Positions 9,597 to 19,294 of a DNA stretch of 64,000 nucleotides are shown here, one piece after another. Each line of letters opens with the position of its first letter. Positions within the stretch are counted from its first letter, which is position 1. Below the pieces are notes generated by a model. The model had not been told where the DNA came from. It did not search any database and saw nothing but the letters and a program-made list of their open reading frames with translations. The DNA is taken from NCBI RefSeq assembly GCF_005116735.1, contig NZ_SWDB01000018.1:51630-115629 (forward strand), read 5' to 3'. Source of the DNA: Thalassotalea mangrovi (GTDB lineage: Bacteria; Pseudomonadota; Gammaproteobacteria; Enterobacterales; Alteromonadaceae). The position numbers were made by a program, and so were the translations under genes.

Positions 9597-9639
9597 ATAC
9601 CAATGTGTCGAATGATCAGTCTTCAATAGGGATTGGTAT
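9597..9639. mobile_element. Minimal remnant of the MITE-like family
   Basis: A 43-bp segment bounded by perfect 8-bp inverted ends ATACCAAT (9597-9604) and ATTGGTAT (9632-9639). The interior does not match the other copies, so this is either a very old remnant or a chance pair. It lies exactly between the SDR start and the deacetylase stop codon, and its right boundary contributes to that stop. Confidence 0.5.
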
Positions 9640-10721
9640 TAATCGCTATACCAGCTACCATCGGCTTTTTTCACAAACCAGGGGCGGGAATACCAATAAT
9701 ATCGACCCGGATTATTGATACTCGGTGCGGTGCAGTTTGCCCTGACCCGACCCGTCGTTAACGGTTGCTTAATTAACAGGTTAACTGCCGATTTATCTTC
9801 TGCCCACTTAACATCAACTCGACCCTGTCCGGAAACAAAGCAACTTAATTGTGATGGCGAAAAATCATCTACGCTCAGATGGATGATCTTATCTAGTTCT
9901 TCCGGGTCAGTGCTAGCGGCAACAATCGTGTCACTTCGCTGGCTGTCACTGGCAATGTTAAAAGGTAAAGAGTTAAGCTTAGTGGCAAGCGGTTTTAACT
10001 TGTCATAGGGCTGAGAAGCCGGAAACCTTGGTACGGCGGTCAAATCGGTATTCAGGCCAACGGCTCCGGATTGCTGGGTAAATACCACATAATCCAGCGC
10101 CTGGAGTTGCTGTTGTATATCGGCATGGTATTCTCCGTAAGGCAAAGCAAAGTATTTCCATGACTGTCCCAGTTTCTCTTTGAGGATCTGTTCCGATTCC
10201 TGCAACTGCTTGATTTTTTCCGCTACCCAGCTCTGATTCGTCATCCCTGCAGGCGTTTTTATTAATGAATCATGGTGCAAACCATGATTGGCAATTAATA
10301 CGCCATCATCAGACATGACTTTGAGCTGTGCCCAGGTCAGATAACCTGATTTTTGTTTCGCGACTTTGCCCGGGTTGATGAACAGGGTATAGGGATAATC
10401 GAACTCCTTCAGGATTGGATGGGCTTGCTCATAAATATCGGTATAGCCGTCGTCAAAGGTAATGACCACAGTTTTATCGGCAATTTTTTTGCCTGCTTTT
10501 AAATTATCTACCAGTTCATTTAACGGGATAACAGTAAAACCATGATCGCGTAAATAGGTTAAGTGCCTGGTAAATTGAGCCGGAGATAACGAGGTGCTGA
10601 CGGGCGTGTCTTCACTGACATGGTGATAGACTAGGATCACCGCAGCCTGAGCGCTGGCAACTGGAAGTAATATTAATAGCGTTACTATTAGACGATGGAT
10701 AAATGACTTTAGGAGCTTCAT
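9639..10721 (-). CDS. Exported polysaccharide deacetylase family protein
   Basis: A 360-residue carbohydrate esterase 4 (NodB) fold protein with a signal peptide (cleavage near ASAQA). The NodB domain shows LVYHHVS, TFDDGYTD (catalytic/metal Asp, residues 88-95) and NHGLHHDSL (metal His residues 145-150), so the zinc triad Asp-His-His is present, plus ALPYGEY. This resembles the N-terminal deacetylase of PgaB. The C-terminal 130 residues contain Cys-rich strands (LSCFVSG, RANCTAP) and no family I recognise. It probably removes N-acetyl groups from a surface or cell-wall sugar. Divergent from the MATE gene. Confidence 0.88.
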   Translation of the reverse strand: MKLLKSFIHRLIVTLLILLPVASAQAAVILVYHHVSEDTPVSTSLSPAQFTRHLTYLRDHGFTVIPLNELVDNLKAGKKIADKTVVITFDDGYTDIYEQAHPILKEFDYPYTLFINPGKVAKQKSGYLTWAQLKVMSDDGVLIANHGLHHDSLIKTPAGMTNQSWVAEKIKQLQESEQILKEKLGQSWKYFALPYGEYHADIQQQLQALDYVVFTQQSGAVGLNTDLTAVPRFPASQPYDKLKPLATKLNSLPFNIASDSQRSDTIVAASTDPEELDKIIHLSVDDFSPSQLSCFVSGQGRVDVKWAEDKSAVNLLIKQPLTTGRVRANCTAPSINNPGRYYWYSRPWFVKKADGSWYSD

Positions 10722-10817
10722 ATAAGCCTCGTGAACGAACCGCTAATTTAATGCTGATGATCGCTTAACACGTGTTATTATTCAAGAAGTTAATCGCATC
10801 AGAGCAAAGGCAAATCC

Positions 10818-12179
10818 TTGACTGTATCGTCAACCCGGGACACTTCACCGATAAATGCAAAGACCGAACGAAAAGCTCTTTTCGCGCTTGCCGTTCCGAT
10901 GATCTTATCGAATATCACGGTGCCACTTTTAGGCCTGGTAGATACTGGAGTGATTGGTCACTTACCTGAAGCTTACTTTCTTGGGGCTACTGCCGTCGGT
11001 GCGATGATCATCACCTTTATCACCTGGTTTTGTGGATTTCTCCGCATGTCAACGACCGGCCTGGTGGCCCAGGCATTCGGTAGTGAAAACCAGACTCAGA
11101 TGTTTTTAGTATTAAGCCGCGGACTTATAGTGGCTCTGGCTATTGGCGTTCTGATGATAATGTGTCAGGTGCCATACATTCAATTTTCATTGGCACTCGC
11201 CGGAGGCAGCGAGCAGGTTCAGTATTACGCAGAGCAGTATGCCAGTATTCGCATCTGGGGCTTTCCCGCTTCTTTATGTAACCTGGTTATTCTCGGCTGG
11301 TTGCTCGGCATGCACAAAGCCAAATACGCCATGTGGCTGTTGATCATCACCAACGTCATCAACCTGTTACTCGACTTGCTGTTTGTTATCGGTTTTGACT
11401 GGCAGGTTCTGGGTATTGCCTGGGCGACGATCATCGCTGAATACACGAGTTTTATTCTCGGCTTGTATATGGTTCACAAAACCATTGGTCTGAACAAACG
11501 ACAAAGACAGGAAATCTGGTCAGGTTTAAAGCAACACTTGCTGGATAAAGCGCAGCTTATTCCCTTTGTGAAACTGAATAGAGATATTGTTATTCGTACC
11601 CTGTGCCTGGAAATCTGCTTTGTTTTTATCACGTTTCAGGGAGCTCGCCTTGGTGATACGGTGGTTGCCGCCAATGCAATCTTGCTAAACTTTTTACTGT
11701 TAATATCCTTCGGACTCGATGGCATTGCCTATGGCGCTGAGGCCAGGGTGGGTCGCGCTAAAGGGGCAAAAGACCAGTCAGCCCTGGCGCTTTCCGTTAA
11801 TACCGCCCTTATCTTCAATGGCTTATTCGCGGTTTTCTATAGCCTGTTATTTTTGTTTTTAGGACACTGGTTCATTACCTTGCTGACCAGTATTGATTCA
11901 GTGATTACCTATGCGGATCAATTTTTACCCTGGATGGTCGCCCTGCCGATTGTTGCCTGTTGGTGTTATCTGTTTGATGGCATTTATATCGGCCTTACCC
12001 AGGCCAAAGCGATGCGAAATTCGATGGTGATTGCGACGTTTGGCTGTTTTTTCCCGGCCTGGTGGCTGCTCCAGGATTTTGGTAATCATGGGCTTTGGGC
12101 AGCATTTACTATTTTTATGGCAAGCCGGGGAGTAACCTTAGGCCTGCATTATCAAAAACATCATCATAAATTTGTATAA
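10818..12179 (+). CDS. MATE family efflux transporter, DinF-like
   Basis: A 453-residue, twelve-helix multidrug/toxin extrusion protein. The first helix reads LAVPMILSNITVPLLGLVDTGVIGHL, matching the DinF branch. TTG 10818 is chosen because AAAGG (10806-10810) sits 7 bp before it and no ATG/GTG lies between it and the first helix. Exports organic cations using a proton or sodium gradient; the substrate is unknown. It starts 96 bp from the divergent deacetylase and is 17 bp from the MFS gene downstream, probably one unit. Confidence 0.9.
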   Translation: MTVSSTRDTSPINAKTERKALFALAVPMILSNITVPLLGLVDTGVIGHLPEAYFLGATAVGAMIITFITWFCGFLRMSTTGLVAQAFGSENQTQMFLVLSRGLIVALAIGVLMIMCQVPYIQFSLALAGGSEQVQYYAEQYASIRIWGFPASLCNLVILGWLLGMHKAKYAMWLLIITNVINLLLDLLFVIGFDWQVLGIAWATIIAEYTSFILGLYMVHKTIGLNKRQRQEIWSGLKQHLLDKAQLIPFVKLNRDIVIRTLCLEICFVFITFQGARLGDTVVAANAILLNFLLLISFGLDGIAYGAEARVGRAKGAKDQSALALSVNTALIFNGLFAVFYSLLFLFLGHWFITLLTSIDSVITYADQFLPWMVALPIVACWCYLFDGIYIGLTQAKAMRNSMVIATFGCFFPAWWLLQDFGNHGLWAAFTIFMASRGVTLGLHYQKHHHKFV

Positions 12180-12196
12180 TTAGAGCTAATCAAACC

Positions 12197-13489
12197 ATGG
12201 AATCGTTTTTATCGTGGATCAACCCAACCCTGTTTGTGGTTTGCCTGGCCATGCTGGCAGGTGTCTGGGTACTGAATAAAGTCTATCGTTACCCGAGAAA
12301 TATCTGGGTGCTTGTCGTGTCTCAGCCTCTGCTGCTTTGTATTTCTCCAACGATGACATTTATCAGCGGCTTATTGGCCAGGGAGATTGCTCCGAATCCA
12401 ACGCTTGCGACGTTACCGCTCAGTATGATGATCGTCGGATTGGCATTATCCACATTGTTAGCCGCTCGATTAAGCGCCGTATTTGGGCGTAAAGCATCCA
12501 CCAATATTGGCTATAGTATTGCAATTTTCGGGGCGGTATTGGCGACATTGGCGGCAAAGCATCAAAATTTCTATTTATTAATTAGCGCAAGTGTTTGCTT
12601 TGGCTCCAGCCTGGCGTTTTCACAGCAGCTAAGGTTTGCGGCGCTGGAAAGTGTTGCTGAAAAAGATGGACCGAAAGTCATTTCTGCGCTGATGTTATCT
12701 GGTATAGCGGCAGCGATGATAGGTCCAGAGGTCGCCTTGATCAGCAAAGACTGGTTACCATCCCAGGGGGCTTACGCAGGCTCCTTTGTTGCCCTCGCGG
12801 GTTTGATTTTGCTGAGCATGGCAGTCTTTCAGTGGTTCAGTAATCCACAGGTGACGGAAATCGCAACCGTTGAGACTAAGGGCAGACCGTTAGGCGAGAT
12901 TGCCAGGCAACCAGTATTCATGGTGGCGGTGTGCTCTGCGGCTATCGGCTATGGAGTGATGAGTTTGTTGATGACTGCCACGCCGTTAAGTATGCACGAT
13001 GTTCATGGTCATAGCCTGTCGGATACCAAATGGGTGATTCAAAGCCATATTGCCGCCATGTTTTTGCCGTCCTTATTCACAGGTAGTCTGATTAAGCGCT
13101 TTGGCGCAGGAAATATTCTTATTGCGGGTACTATGGTGATGTTGCTTGTACTGGTAATCGCCTTACGCGGACATCAGGTTGTGCATTATTGGTGGGCTCT
13201 GGTGTTGCTTGGCATCGGCTGGAATTTTCTGTTTATTACTGGCACGGTCATTTTACCGCAGAGTTATCAGCATAATGAGAGATTTAAAGTCCAGGCCGTG
13301 AATGATTTTACGGTATTTACGGTCCAGGCTCTCGGCTCTTTACTAGCGGGGTACCTGTTGTTTTCCAGCAATTGGCACACATTAATTATGATTGCTTCGC
13401 CTTTGGTGGCTATTATGCTGCTGATCAGTGTCATTCAGTACCGACGAGAAAAACGAGCCAGGACAGAGTTGGTTAATTCTAACCTTTAG
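12197..13489 (+). CDS. MFS transporter
   Basis: A 430-residue major facilitator superfamily protein with about twelve helices. The loop between helices 2 and 3 has ARLSAVFGRKAS, a recognisable version of the MFS signature G-x-x-x-D-R-x-G-R-R. The N-terminal extension has one additional hydrophobic stretch. Substrate unknown. It follows the MATE gene at 17 bp and its last 11 bp overlap the end of the convergent lipoprotein gene. Confidence 0.85.
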   Translation: MESFLSWINPTLFVVCLAMLAGVWVLNKVYRYPRNIWVLVVSQPLLLCISPTMTFISGLLAREIAPNPTLATLPLSMMIVGLALSTLLAARLSAVFGRKASTNIGYSIAIFGAVLATLAAKHQNFYLLISASVCFGSSLAFSQQLRFAALESVAEKDGPKVISALMLSGIAAAMIGPEVALISKDWLPSQGAYAGSFVALAGLILLSMAVFQWFSNPQVTEIATVETKGRPLGEIARQPVFMVAVCSAAIGYGVMSLLMTATPLSMHDVHGHSLSDTKWVIQSHIAAMFLPSLFTGSLIKRFGAGNILIAGTMVMLLVLVIALRGHQVVHYWWALVLLGIGWNFLFITGTVILPQSYQHNERFKVQAVNDFTVFTVQALGSLLAGYLLFSSNWHTLIMIASPLVAIMLLISVIQYRREKRARTELVNSNL

Positions 13490-13886
13490 GTCCCGATGCG
13501 CCTTCATTGCACTCGCCGCGGATGCTTAAAAATTCGCGGCTGAGGTTTCGTTCAAACACCATATAGCCCTTAGTGCAAAATCCAGTTTCAGTCATCACCA
13601 GTTGCAGGCGCTGTTCAAGTAGTTCCGCCAGGCTTTCCGTCTGACGCTCAGCACCCATACCCCCTGAAAAATTTTCATCCCCTCTTCGTTTAACCGCTTT
13701 ATCACCTTTTCGATCAGGTTTTGCTTTCTTGAGCTTTGCTAATTCGATAAATAACTCAAATCGTTTGGAACCATCATCGCTGATATTGGTGACAAAATTT
13801 TGATTGAGTACCTTAGGTTTGCTGGTGCAGGCGACGAGAGCGAGTGTGGCAGTTATTAGGGAAAGGTATTTGAGTTGGACAATCAT
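13479..13886 (-). CDS. Hypothetical lipoprotein
   Basis: A 135-residue protein with a lipoprotein signal ending LALVAC (start MIVQLKYL at 13886; a longer ORF from 13910 adds eight residues before the signal and is less likely). The middle is very basic (KLKKAKPDRKGDKAVKRRG), followed by a short helical part and two Cys that could pair (GFCTKG, RGECNE). I do not recognise the family. It overlaps the convergent MFS gene by 11 bp. Confidence 0.72.
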   Translation of the reverse strand: MIVQLKYLSLITATLALVACTSKPKVLNQNFVTNISDDGSKRFELFIELAKLKKAKPDRKGDKAVKRRGDENFSGGMGAERQTESLAELLEQRLQLVMTETGFCTKGYMVFERNLSREFLSIRGECNEGASGPKG

Positions 13887-13958
13887 CCGCAATCCAATTT
13901 TTATCAACAATATGTTGAGGTTACAGGGAAATTATCGGCATGTCTGTAAAGTAATCGT

Positions 13959-14013
13959 AAAAATCAAGGGGTCAGAGTAGTTGATTTTCAACAACTCTGA
14001 CCCCTTGATTTTT
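13959..14013. repeat. GGGGTCAGAGT hairpin repeat, copy A
   Basis: A 55-bp palindrome with a perfect 20-bp stem (13959-13978 with 13994-14013), one A/A mismatch, a further GTTG/CAAC stem and an ATTTT loop. Core AATCAAGGGGTCAGAGT. A second copy with the same arms and the same ATTTT loop is at 42097. The A/T-rich outer ends would make it a bidirectional terminator between the lipoprotein gene and the amidohydrolase pair. Hairpins of this type resemble REP/RAYT-associated palindromes; no transposase is present here. Confidence 0.85.
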
Positions 14014-14073
14014 TATTAAAGAAACCGGCAAATGCCGGTTTCTTTAAGGGTAGTTTTGGTTTCGCTTTAAAAT

Positions 14074-15345
14074 TTATGGGCGAGTGTATTGCACTGGCTT
14101 GTCAGATTTTAAGCTCAGGTAACGGTCACGCAGCTTGGTCTGGCGTGATTCCAGTTTTACCTCTTCACCATTGATGATGACATTGGTTGGTGCATGCATA
14201 ACCTCTAACGGGTCACCTGACCACACCACAACATCGGCGGTCATACCGGCTTTCAGGCTGCCATGGCTGTCTTCCAGACCATAGATTTTAGCCACTGAAG
14301 ACGTTAACGCCGCCAGGCCTGCCTGATACGGCAAACCATTAGCAACCGCATTACCGGCATTTTGAGTAGCCAGGCGAATGTTATGAGTGTTCATACCAAT
14401 GGCTACATTGACACCTGCTTCGTTTAAACGTCCGGCGTTCGCTAAGGTTGCCGCATTTTGCTCAAAACTGTATGGCAGGTTAGATTCCGGGTTAAGGATG
14501 ACCGAGAAACCGGCTTTGCCAATGTCATCGGCAACGCGCCAGCCTTCGGCGGCACCCACTAACGTAATGTCTAATGCAGAAAACTCTTTTTTCAGGGCAA
14601 TAACCTGACGGATATCGGTAGCGCGATGCGCGATCACTAACAGTGGCATCTCACCTTTCAGGACAGGGATCAGGGCTTTGACATCCGCGACTGGCATCCC
14701 ATGCCACTCAGTTTGTGGGGTGAAACGAATGTTTTTTGCATACTCAGCCTGGTTTAATGCATCGCGAAGTTCAACCCATAGGGCAGCACGACTGCCACCG
14801 GCTTTCTCGGCACCATGTTCGCTGACATCAACGACCATAAAGGCACGAGCCTTAGTAACTGGTGTTTCATCATTGCCTAAGGTGACGATTGCGCCCTGGC
14901 CTTTAAACATAGTAGCCGTTTGCGACACGGCGCTGGCAACACTGGTAAAGCCTTCAATGCGGGTAATATTCCGTAAGCTGGTATCCGGTGTAATCGCATA
15001 GGAGGCATCTAAAGCCGCACTAATCGTTGCTTTGCCTGCATTGGCATCAACGCCTGAACCATAGGAAGGGACTTCCACCAAACCTAATGAAGTAAAAGCT
15101 CCCATTAAACCAGGCGTTACCACTTTACCTTTGGCATCAATAACGCGATAGTCGCCAGAAACCGTGATGTCTTTGCCAACTTTGCTGATTTTGTTATCTT
15201 CGATGAGCACGGTAGCATTATTCAGGGTACCGGTCGAAGTCATGGTATGCACTTTACCGCCAACGATGGCTATTTTTTCTGCCATCGCACCTGTGCTGAC
15301 AGTCAGACCAGCGGCAATGATTGAGGCAATTAACGTCTTATTCAT
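14074..15345 (-). CDS. Exported amidohydrolase-like protein lacking the metal ligands
   Basis: A 423-residue periplasmic protein (signal peptide cut after STGAMA) of the imidazolonepropionase-like amidohydrolase superfamily. The small beta domain and the barrel are recognisable (KVVTPGLMGAFTSLG, TADVVVWSGDP). However, the usual DAHSH of strand 1 is GAFTS, the strand-6 His region is VGAAEG and the final metal Asp region is MNTHN, so every zinc ligand seen in its neighbour is lost. It starts inside the end of the upstream active-looking paralogue (4-bp ATGA overlap). It is probably a non-catalytic partner subunit; that is inference. Confidence 0.87.
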   Translation of the reverse strand: MNKTLIASIIAAGLTVSTGAMAEKIAIVGGKVHTMTSTGTLNNATVLIEDNKISKVGKDITVSGDYRVIDAKGKVVTPGLMGAFTSLGLVEVPSYGSGVDANAGKATISAALDASYAITPDTSLRNITRIEGFTSVASAVSQTATMFKGQGAIVTLGNDETPVTKARAFMVVDVSEHGAEKAGGSRAALWVELRDALNQAEYAKNIRFTPQTEWHGMPVADVKALIPVLKGEMPLLVIAHRATDIRQVIALKKEFSALDITLVGAAEGWRVADDIGKAGFSVILNPESNLPYSFEQNAATLANAGRLNEAGVNVAIGMNTHNIRLATQNAGNAVANGLPYQAGLAALTSSVAKIYGLEDSHGSLKAGMTADVVVWSGDPLEVMHAPTNVIINGEEVKLESRQTKLRDRYLSLKSDKPVQYTRP

Positions 15346-16769
15346 TTTTGATCTCCTTCGCCTGCTTGTCCTAATTCAAAGTCACTGACTGCCCAGCTTC
15401 CAGGGTTATTTCGGTCGAATGCCAGGCCACCGTCAATATAGACTAGCTCCGCCTGGGCGTAGGTTGAGAAAGGATCTGCAGACCAAAGCACTACATCGGC
15501 GTTTTTACCAACTTCCAGAGAACCTGTTTGTTCAAAAATACCTAAGGATTTTGCCGGGTTAGCCGATAACCAGGTCCATGCCTGGGCTTTAGAGATGTCG
15601 ATACCTGCGCGTTGGCCGTCAGATAAGGCTTTGGCCGCTTCCTGATTCAGGCGTTGAATACCCTGGTCGGAATCGGAGTGAACAATAGCACAGGCGCCGG
15701 CCTGCTCGACCATTGGGATGTTCTCGCGAATACCATCATAGGCTTCCATTTTAAAGCCCCACCAGTCAGCCCACATTGCCGAGCAGATGTTATTTTCGGC
15801 AAGTTTGTCGGCAATTTTGTATGCTTCTACACCGTGTTGGAAACTGGCGATTTGATAATTAAACTCTTTCATCACATCGATCATGACCACCATTTCGTCG
15901 GCGCGGTAACAGTGCATGTGTACCAGGATGTCACCATCGAGGACGCCGGCTAAGGTGTCGTTTGCCAGATCGCGTTTTGGCGCTTTTGGATTTTTGCCAG
16001 CGTCATAATCGTCGTAATACTTTTCCCATTGCTCTTTATAGGCCTGTGCATCAATCCACGCCTGGCGATAACCAGCCACGTTACCCATGCGGGTCATTGG
16101 ACCGCCTTTTTTGCCATAGACACGTTTCGGGTTTTCACCACAGGCCATTTTTAAGCCATAAGGCGCATCCGGAAATTTCATATCCTGAATGGTTCGGTTT
16201 GGCAGGTTTTTCACGGTAACGCTGCGACCACCTACCAGGTTGGCAGAACCTGGCAATATTTGCATTGAGGTGACACCGCCGGCTAAAGCACGACGAAAAC
16301 CTGGATCCTGTGGCCAGATAGAGTGCTCAGCCCAAACTGCTGCGGTTACCGGCTTGGTCATTTCATTGCCATCCGCATGAGCATGTGCGTCGGGTGTTGC
16401 ATAAACCCCTAAGTGAGAATGCGCATCAACAATACCTGGCGTTACCCATTTACCTTCACCATCGATGGTTTTAGCGCCATCTGGTGCACTAATATCTGTA
16501 CCCACAGCAGTGATTTTGCCGTTTTCTAGCAAGATGGATGCATTTTCCATTTGCCCGCCAACACCATCAAGCAAGGTCACGTTGGTGATCAATGTGGTCT
16601 CTGAAGGCAGTGGCTTATACGTACTCGGGAAAGGGTTTTTGTTTATTTCGACCAGGGCGTCCTGTTCTTTGGAATCTTTATTTTCTGCTTCGCCGCAACC
16701 TGCAAGAGTTGCAAGTGCCAGCAGCGAGACTCCGGTGAACAACGCCTTGTTGAGCGTTTTATTAATCAT
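15342..16769 (-). CDS. Amidohydrolase family lipoprotein
   Basis: A 475-residue metal-dependent hydrolase of the imidazolonepropionase-like group. ATG 16769 gives a lipoprotein signal ending LATLAGC; a longer frame to 16835 would place 22 extra residues before it. Metal ligands are visible in VDAHSHLG (strand 1), VHMHCYR, SFQHGVEA (strand 6) and HSDSDQG (strand 8 Asp). The C-terminal closing strand is KNADVVLWSADPFS. The substrate is unknown; related enzymes hydrolyse cyclic amides or dipeptide-like bonds. Co-translated with the ligand-less paralogue downstream. Confidence 0.9.
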   Translation of the reverse strand: MINKTLNKALFTGVSLLALATLAGCGEAENKDSKEQDALVEINKNPFPSTYKPLPSETTLITNVTLLDGVGGQMENASILLENGKITAVGTDISAPDGAKTIDGEGKWVTPGIVDAHSHLGVYATPDAHAHADGNEMTKPVTAAVWAEHSIWPQDPGFRRALAGGVTSMQILPGSANLVGGRSVTVKNLPNRTIQDMKFPDAPYGLKMACGENPKRVYGKKGGPMTRMGNVAGYRQAWIDAQAYKEQWEKYYDDYDAGKNPKAPKRDLANDTLAGVLDGDILVHMHCYRADEMVVMIDVMKEFNYQIASFQHGVEAYKIADKLAENNICSAMWADWWGFKMEAYDGIRENIPMVEQAGACAIVHSDSDQGIQRLNQEAAKALSDGQRAGIDISKAQAWTWLSANPAKSLGIFEQTGSLEVGKNADVVLWSADPFSTYAQAELVYIDGGLAFDRNNPGSWAVSDFELGQAGEGDQK

Positions 16770-16889
16770 AGTTTCTCTTACGTTATTGAAATAGTTGTTC
16801 GGATAGTCGATTGATGCTAACAGGGTGTCCAACATTTGTCATGGTCGTTGATCGGGAAAAACAGGGTGTTGGGCGGGAGGGAGATTGCA

Positions 16890-16941
16890 TCGGCGAGGAC
16901 GTTGTCGGTGAGGATTTCATCGCTGAGGACTGCGTCGAAGA
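16890..16941. repeat. 15-bp tandem repeat, about 3.5 units
   Basis: Units begin at 16890, 16905, 16920 and 16935 with consensus TCGGTGAGGAC followed by four variable bases. In one plus frame (ATG 16841 to TGA 16954) it would encode an acidic 37-residue peptide with repeating (V/I)(G/A)ED, but no convincing ribosome site precedes it. The block lies in the gap 16770-17011 between two minus-strand genes. Confidence 0.6.
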
Positions 16942-16990
16942 TAGCCTATTGTGATCAGCCTTCGTCACCTTTAGACACCCTTCGACACCC

Positions 16991-17013
16991 GAAGCAGCAT
17001 TCTATGCTGCTTC
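16991..17013 (-). terminator. Hairpin at the end of the DUF1579-like gene
   Basis: Perfect 10-bp stem GAAGCAGCAT/ATGCTGCTTC with a 3-nt loop that begins inside the stop codon of the minus-strand gene. There is no T tract after it, so it is a weak terminator or an RNA-stabilising hairpin. Confidence 0.5.
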
Positions 17014-17545
17014 AATCACTTGATTTGGGTGCCCTCACATACCGGCCATTAAATAGTACCTGCCACTCGCCAGCGGCACTGCGTTGCTGCCAAATTTGCC
17101 GGACATCGCCGTTATCCAACGCCTGCCAACTGATTTTCTGTTCGATGGTTTTGCCGTCTTTGTTGACAATTTCACCTTTAAGCACCATTTTGCCATCGCT
17201 GAACTGGCCATCGAGTTGCAATAGTAAACCAGAGTTATCTACCCAGGTCTGGTGCCAGCTGGCGTTTTGTTTATTAAATATATTCAGGCTCTTTCCGGCA
17301 AATCCATTGGCCGTCTGATATTCTTCCAAAATGCTGCAATCGCCGAGGATTTTGGTAATTTTACTACTCGAAGGAGCATTGCCATTATTGGCGCTGCCAT
17401 TGGTTTCGTTGAAGACTTGCCACTCGCCAAGCCAAAAATCGAACTGACTATATCCGTCGCCTTTACAGTTACTATTTGCCATTGCGGGCCACGAAATCAT
17501 CGCGATAATAATCACCAACAATCGGGTTTGCTTTTTCATTCCCAT
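17012..17545 (-). CDS. Exported DUF1579-like protein
   Basis: A 177-residue secreted protein with a signal peptide (cleaved after WPAMA). The mature N-terminus contains QFDFWLGEWQVFN, the F-x-x-G-x-W signature of DUF1579-like lipocalin-fold proteins, followed by alternating beta strands (WHQTWVDNSGLLLQLDG, KMVLKGEI). Two Cys (NCKGDG, GDCSIL) may form a disulfide. The function of the family is unknown; a small-ligand-binding role is only suggested by the fold. Confidence 0.75.
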   Translation of the reverse strand: MGMKKQTRLLVIIIAMISWPAMANSNCKGDGYSQFDFWLGEWQVFNETNGSANNGNAPSSSKITKILGDCSILEEYQTANGFAGKSLNIFNKQNASWHQTWVDNSGLLLQLDGQFSDGKMVLKGEIVNKDGKTIEQKISWQALDNGDVRQIWQQRSAAGEWQVLFNGRYVRAPKSSD

Positions 17546-17710
17546 AAGAACCTAAATTAGCTTATTTAAAACAATAGATTACAACCTTTAGATTAGATTC
17601 TTCCCGGTTAACACTCAACTTTTTGATAAAACTGCCGCTTTGTTGGGCTTTCTTATCTCCAGCCGTTATAATAGCCAGCATTTGTGTAAACACAGCGTTT
17701 AGCGGACTTT

Positions 17711-19177
17711 ATGAAATACAAAGATTTACGCGACTTTATTGATAAACTGGAACAACAAGGCCAGTTGAAGCGCATTCGCCAGCCAATATCTACAGATTTG
17801 GTGATGACGGAAATCAGTGATCGAACCCTGAAAGCTAAGGGCCCGGCATTGTTATTTGAAAACCCGATTGGCCACGATATGCCGGTTCTTACCAACTTAT
17901 TTGGTACGCCTGAACGTGTTGCAATGGCAATGGGGCAGGAGAATGTCGCTGCGTTGCGTGAAGTTGGCAAGTTACTGGCGATGCTGAAGGAACCTGAACC
18001 ACCGAAAGGGTTTAAAGACGCTATCGATAAAATGCCAATATTTAAGCAAGTCTTGAATATGCCCGCTAAACGCCTGAAAAAAGCGCCCTGTCAGGAGTTT
18101 GTAATGACTGGCGACGAGGTAGATTTAACCAAATTACCCATCCAGCGTTGCTGGCCGGGTGATGTGGCACCGCTTATTACCTGGGGCTTAACGGTAACCC
18201 GAGGGCCGGAAAAAGAGCGTCAGAATCTTGGTATTTACCGTCAGCAATTACTGGGTCCGAATAAAGTGATTATGCGCTGGTTGTCACATCGCGGCGGTGC
18301 TTTGGATTTTCAGGAGTTCAAACAACGTCACCCGGGGGAAAAGTTTCCGGTATCGGTTGCATTAGGGGCCGATCCTGCCACTATCCTTGGCGCCGTTACT
18401 CCGGTGCCAGATTCATTATCTGAGTATGCGTTTGCCGGTTTGTTGCGAGGCAGTAAAACCGAAGTGGTGAAGTGCCTGAGTAACGATCTGGAAGTACCCG
18501 CATCGGCCGAGATTGTTCTCGAAGGTTATATCGATCCAGATGAAATGGCACCGGAAGGGCCTTATGGCGATCATACCGGTTATTACAATGAAGTGGATGA
18601 CTTCCCGGTATTCACTGTGACTCACGTTACTCATCGAAAAGAACCGATTTATCACAGCACTTATACCGGACGTCCACCAGATGAGCCGGCGATTTTGGGA
18701 GTGGCACTAAACGAAGTGTTTGTGCCACTGATTCAAAAGCAATTTCCGGAAATTGTCGATTTTTACCTGCCGCCAGAAGGTTGTTCGTATCGCATGGCAG
18801 TGGTGACCATGAAGAAGCAGTATCCAGGTCACGCTAAGCGAGTCATGATGGGCGTATGGTCGTTTTTACGTCAGTTTATGTACACCAAGTTTGTGATTGT
18901 CTGTGATGATGATGTCGACGCGCGCAACTGGGAAGACGTAATCTGGGCGATGACTACCCGTATGGATCCGGCACGAGATACGACGTTAGTGGAAAACACA
19001 CCGATTGATTACCTGGATTTTGCGTCGCCGGTTTCTGGCTTAGGTTCAAAAATGGGCATGGATGCAACCAATAAATGGCCGGGAGAAACCGACCGTGAAT
19101 GGGGTACCCCCATCGTTATGGATCAGGCTGTTATCGATGAAGTCGATGCCCTGTGGGATGACTTAGATATTAACTAA
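17711..19177 (+). CDS. ubiD: UbiD 4-hydroxy-3-polyprenylbenzoate decarboxylase
   Basis: Prenylated-FMN-dependent decarboxylase of ubiquinone synthesis. The 488-residue length is normal. Signatures include the prFMN-binding region [16 protein letters not shown], the catalytic Glu-bearing segment [16 protein letters not shown] and [20 protein letters not shown]. The C-terminus contains [18 protein letters not shown] 17711 follows a short untranslated leader with no strong ribosome site. It is followed by fre, the common gammaproteobacterial order. Confidence 0.96.
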   Translation: MKYKDLRDFIDKLEQQGQLKRIRQPISTDLVMTEISDRTLKAKGPALLFENPIGHDMPVLTNLFGTPERVAMAMGQENVAALREVGKLLAMLKEPEPPKGFKDAIDKMPIFKQVLNMPAKRLKKAPCQEFVMTGDEVDLTKLPIQRCWPGDVAPLITWGLTVTRGPEKERQNLGIYRQQLLGPNKVIMRWLSHRGGALDFQEFKQRHPGEKFPVSVALGADPATILGAVTPVPDSLSEYAFAGLLRGSKTEVVKCLSNDLEVPASAEIVLEGYIDPDEMAPEGPYGDHTGYYNEVDDFPVFTVTHVTHRKEPIYHSTYTGRPPDEPAILGVALNEVFVPLIQKQFPEIVDFYLPPEGCSYRMAVVTMKKQYPGHAKRVMMGVWSFLRQFMYTKFVIVCDDDVDARNWEDVIWAMTTRMDPARDTTLVENTPIDYLDFASPVSGLGSKMGMDATNKWPGETDREWGTPIVMDQAVIDEVDALWDDLDIN

Positions 19178-19294
19178 CGACAGGCTTTGGGCACCATGCC
19201 TAAGGCCAGTTTCTATAACCCGATAAAAACGAAAGACCTGTTCTGGACTAGGCTTAAAGAGCCCGGAACACCTGAGATGAGAAATAATTTAGAA

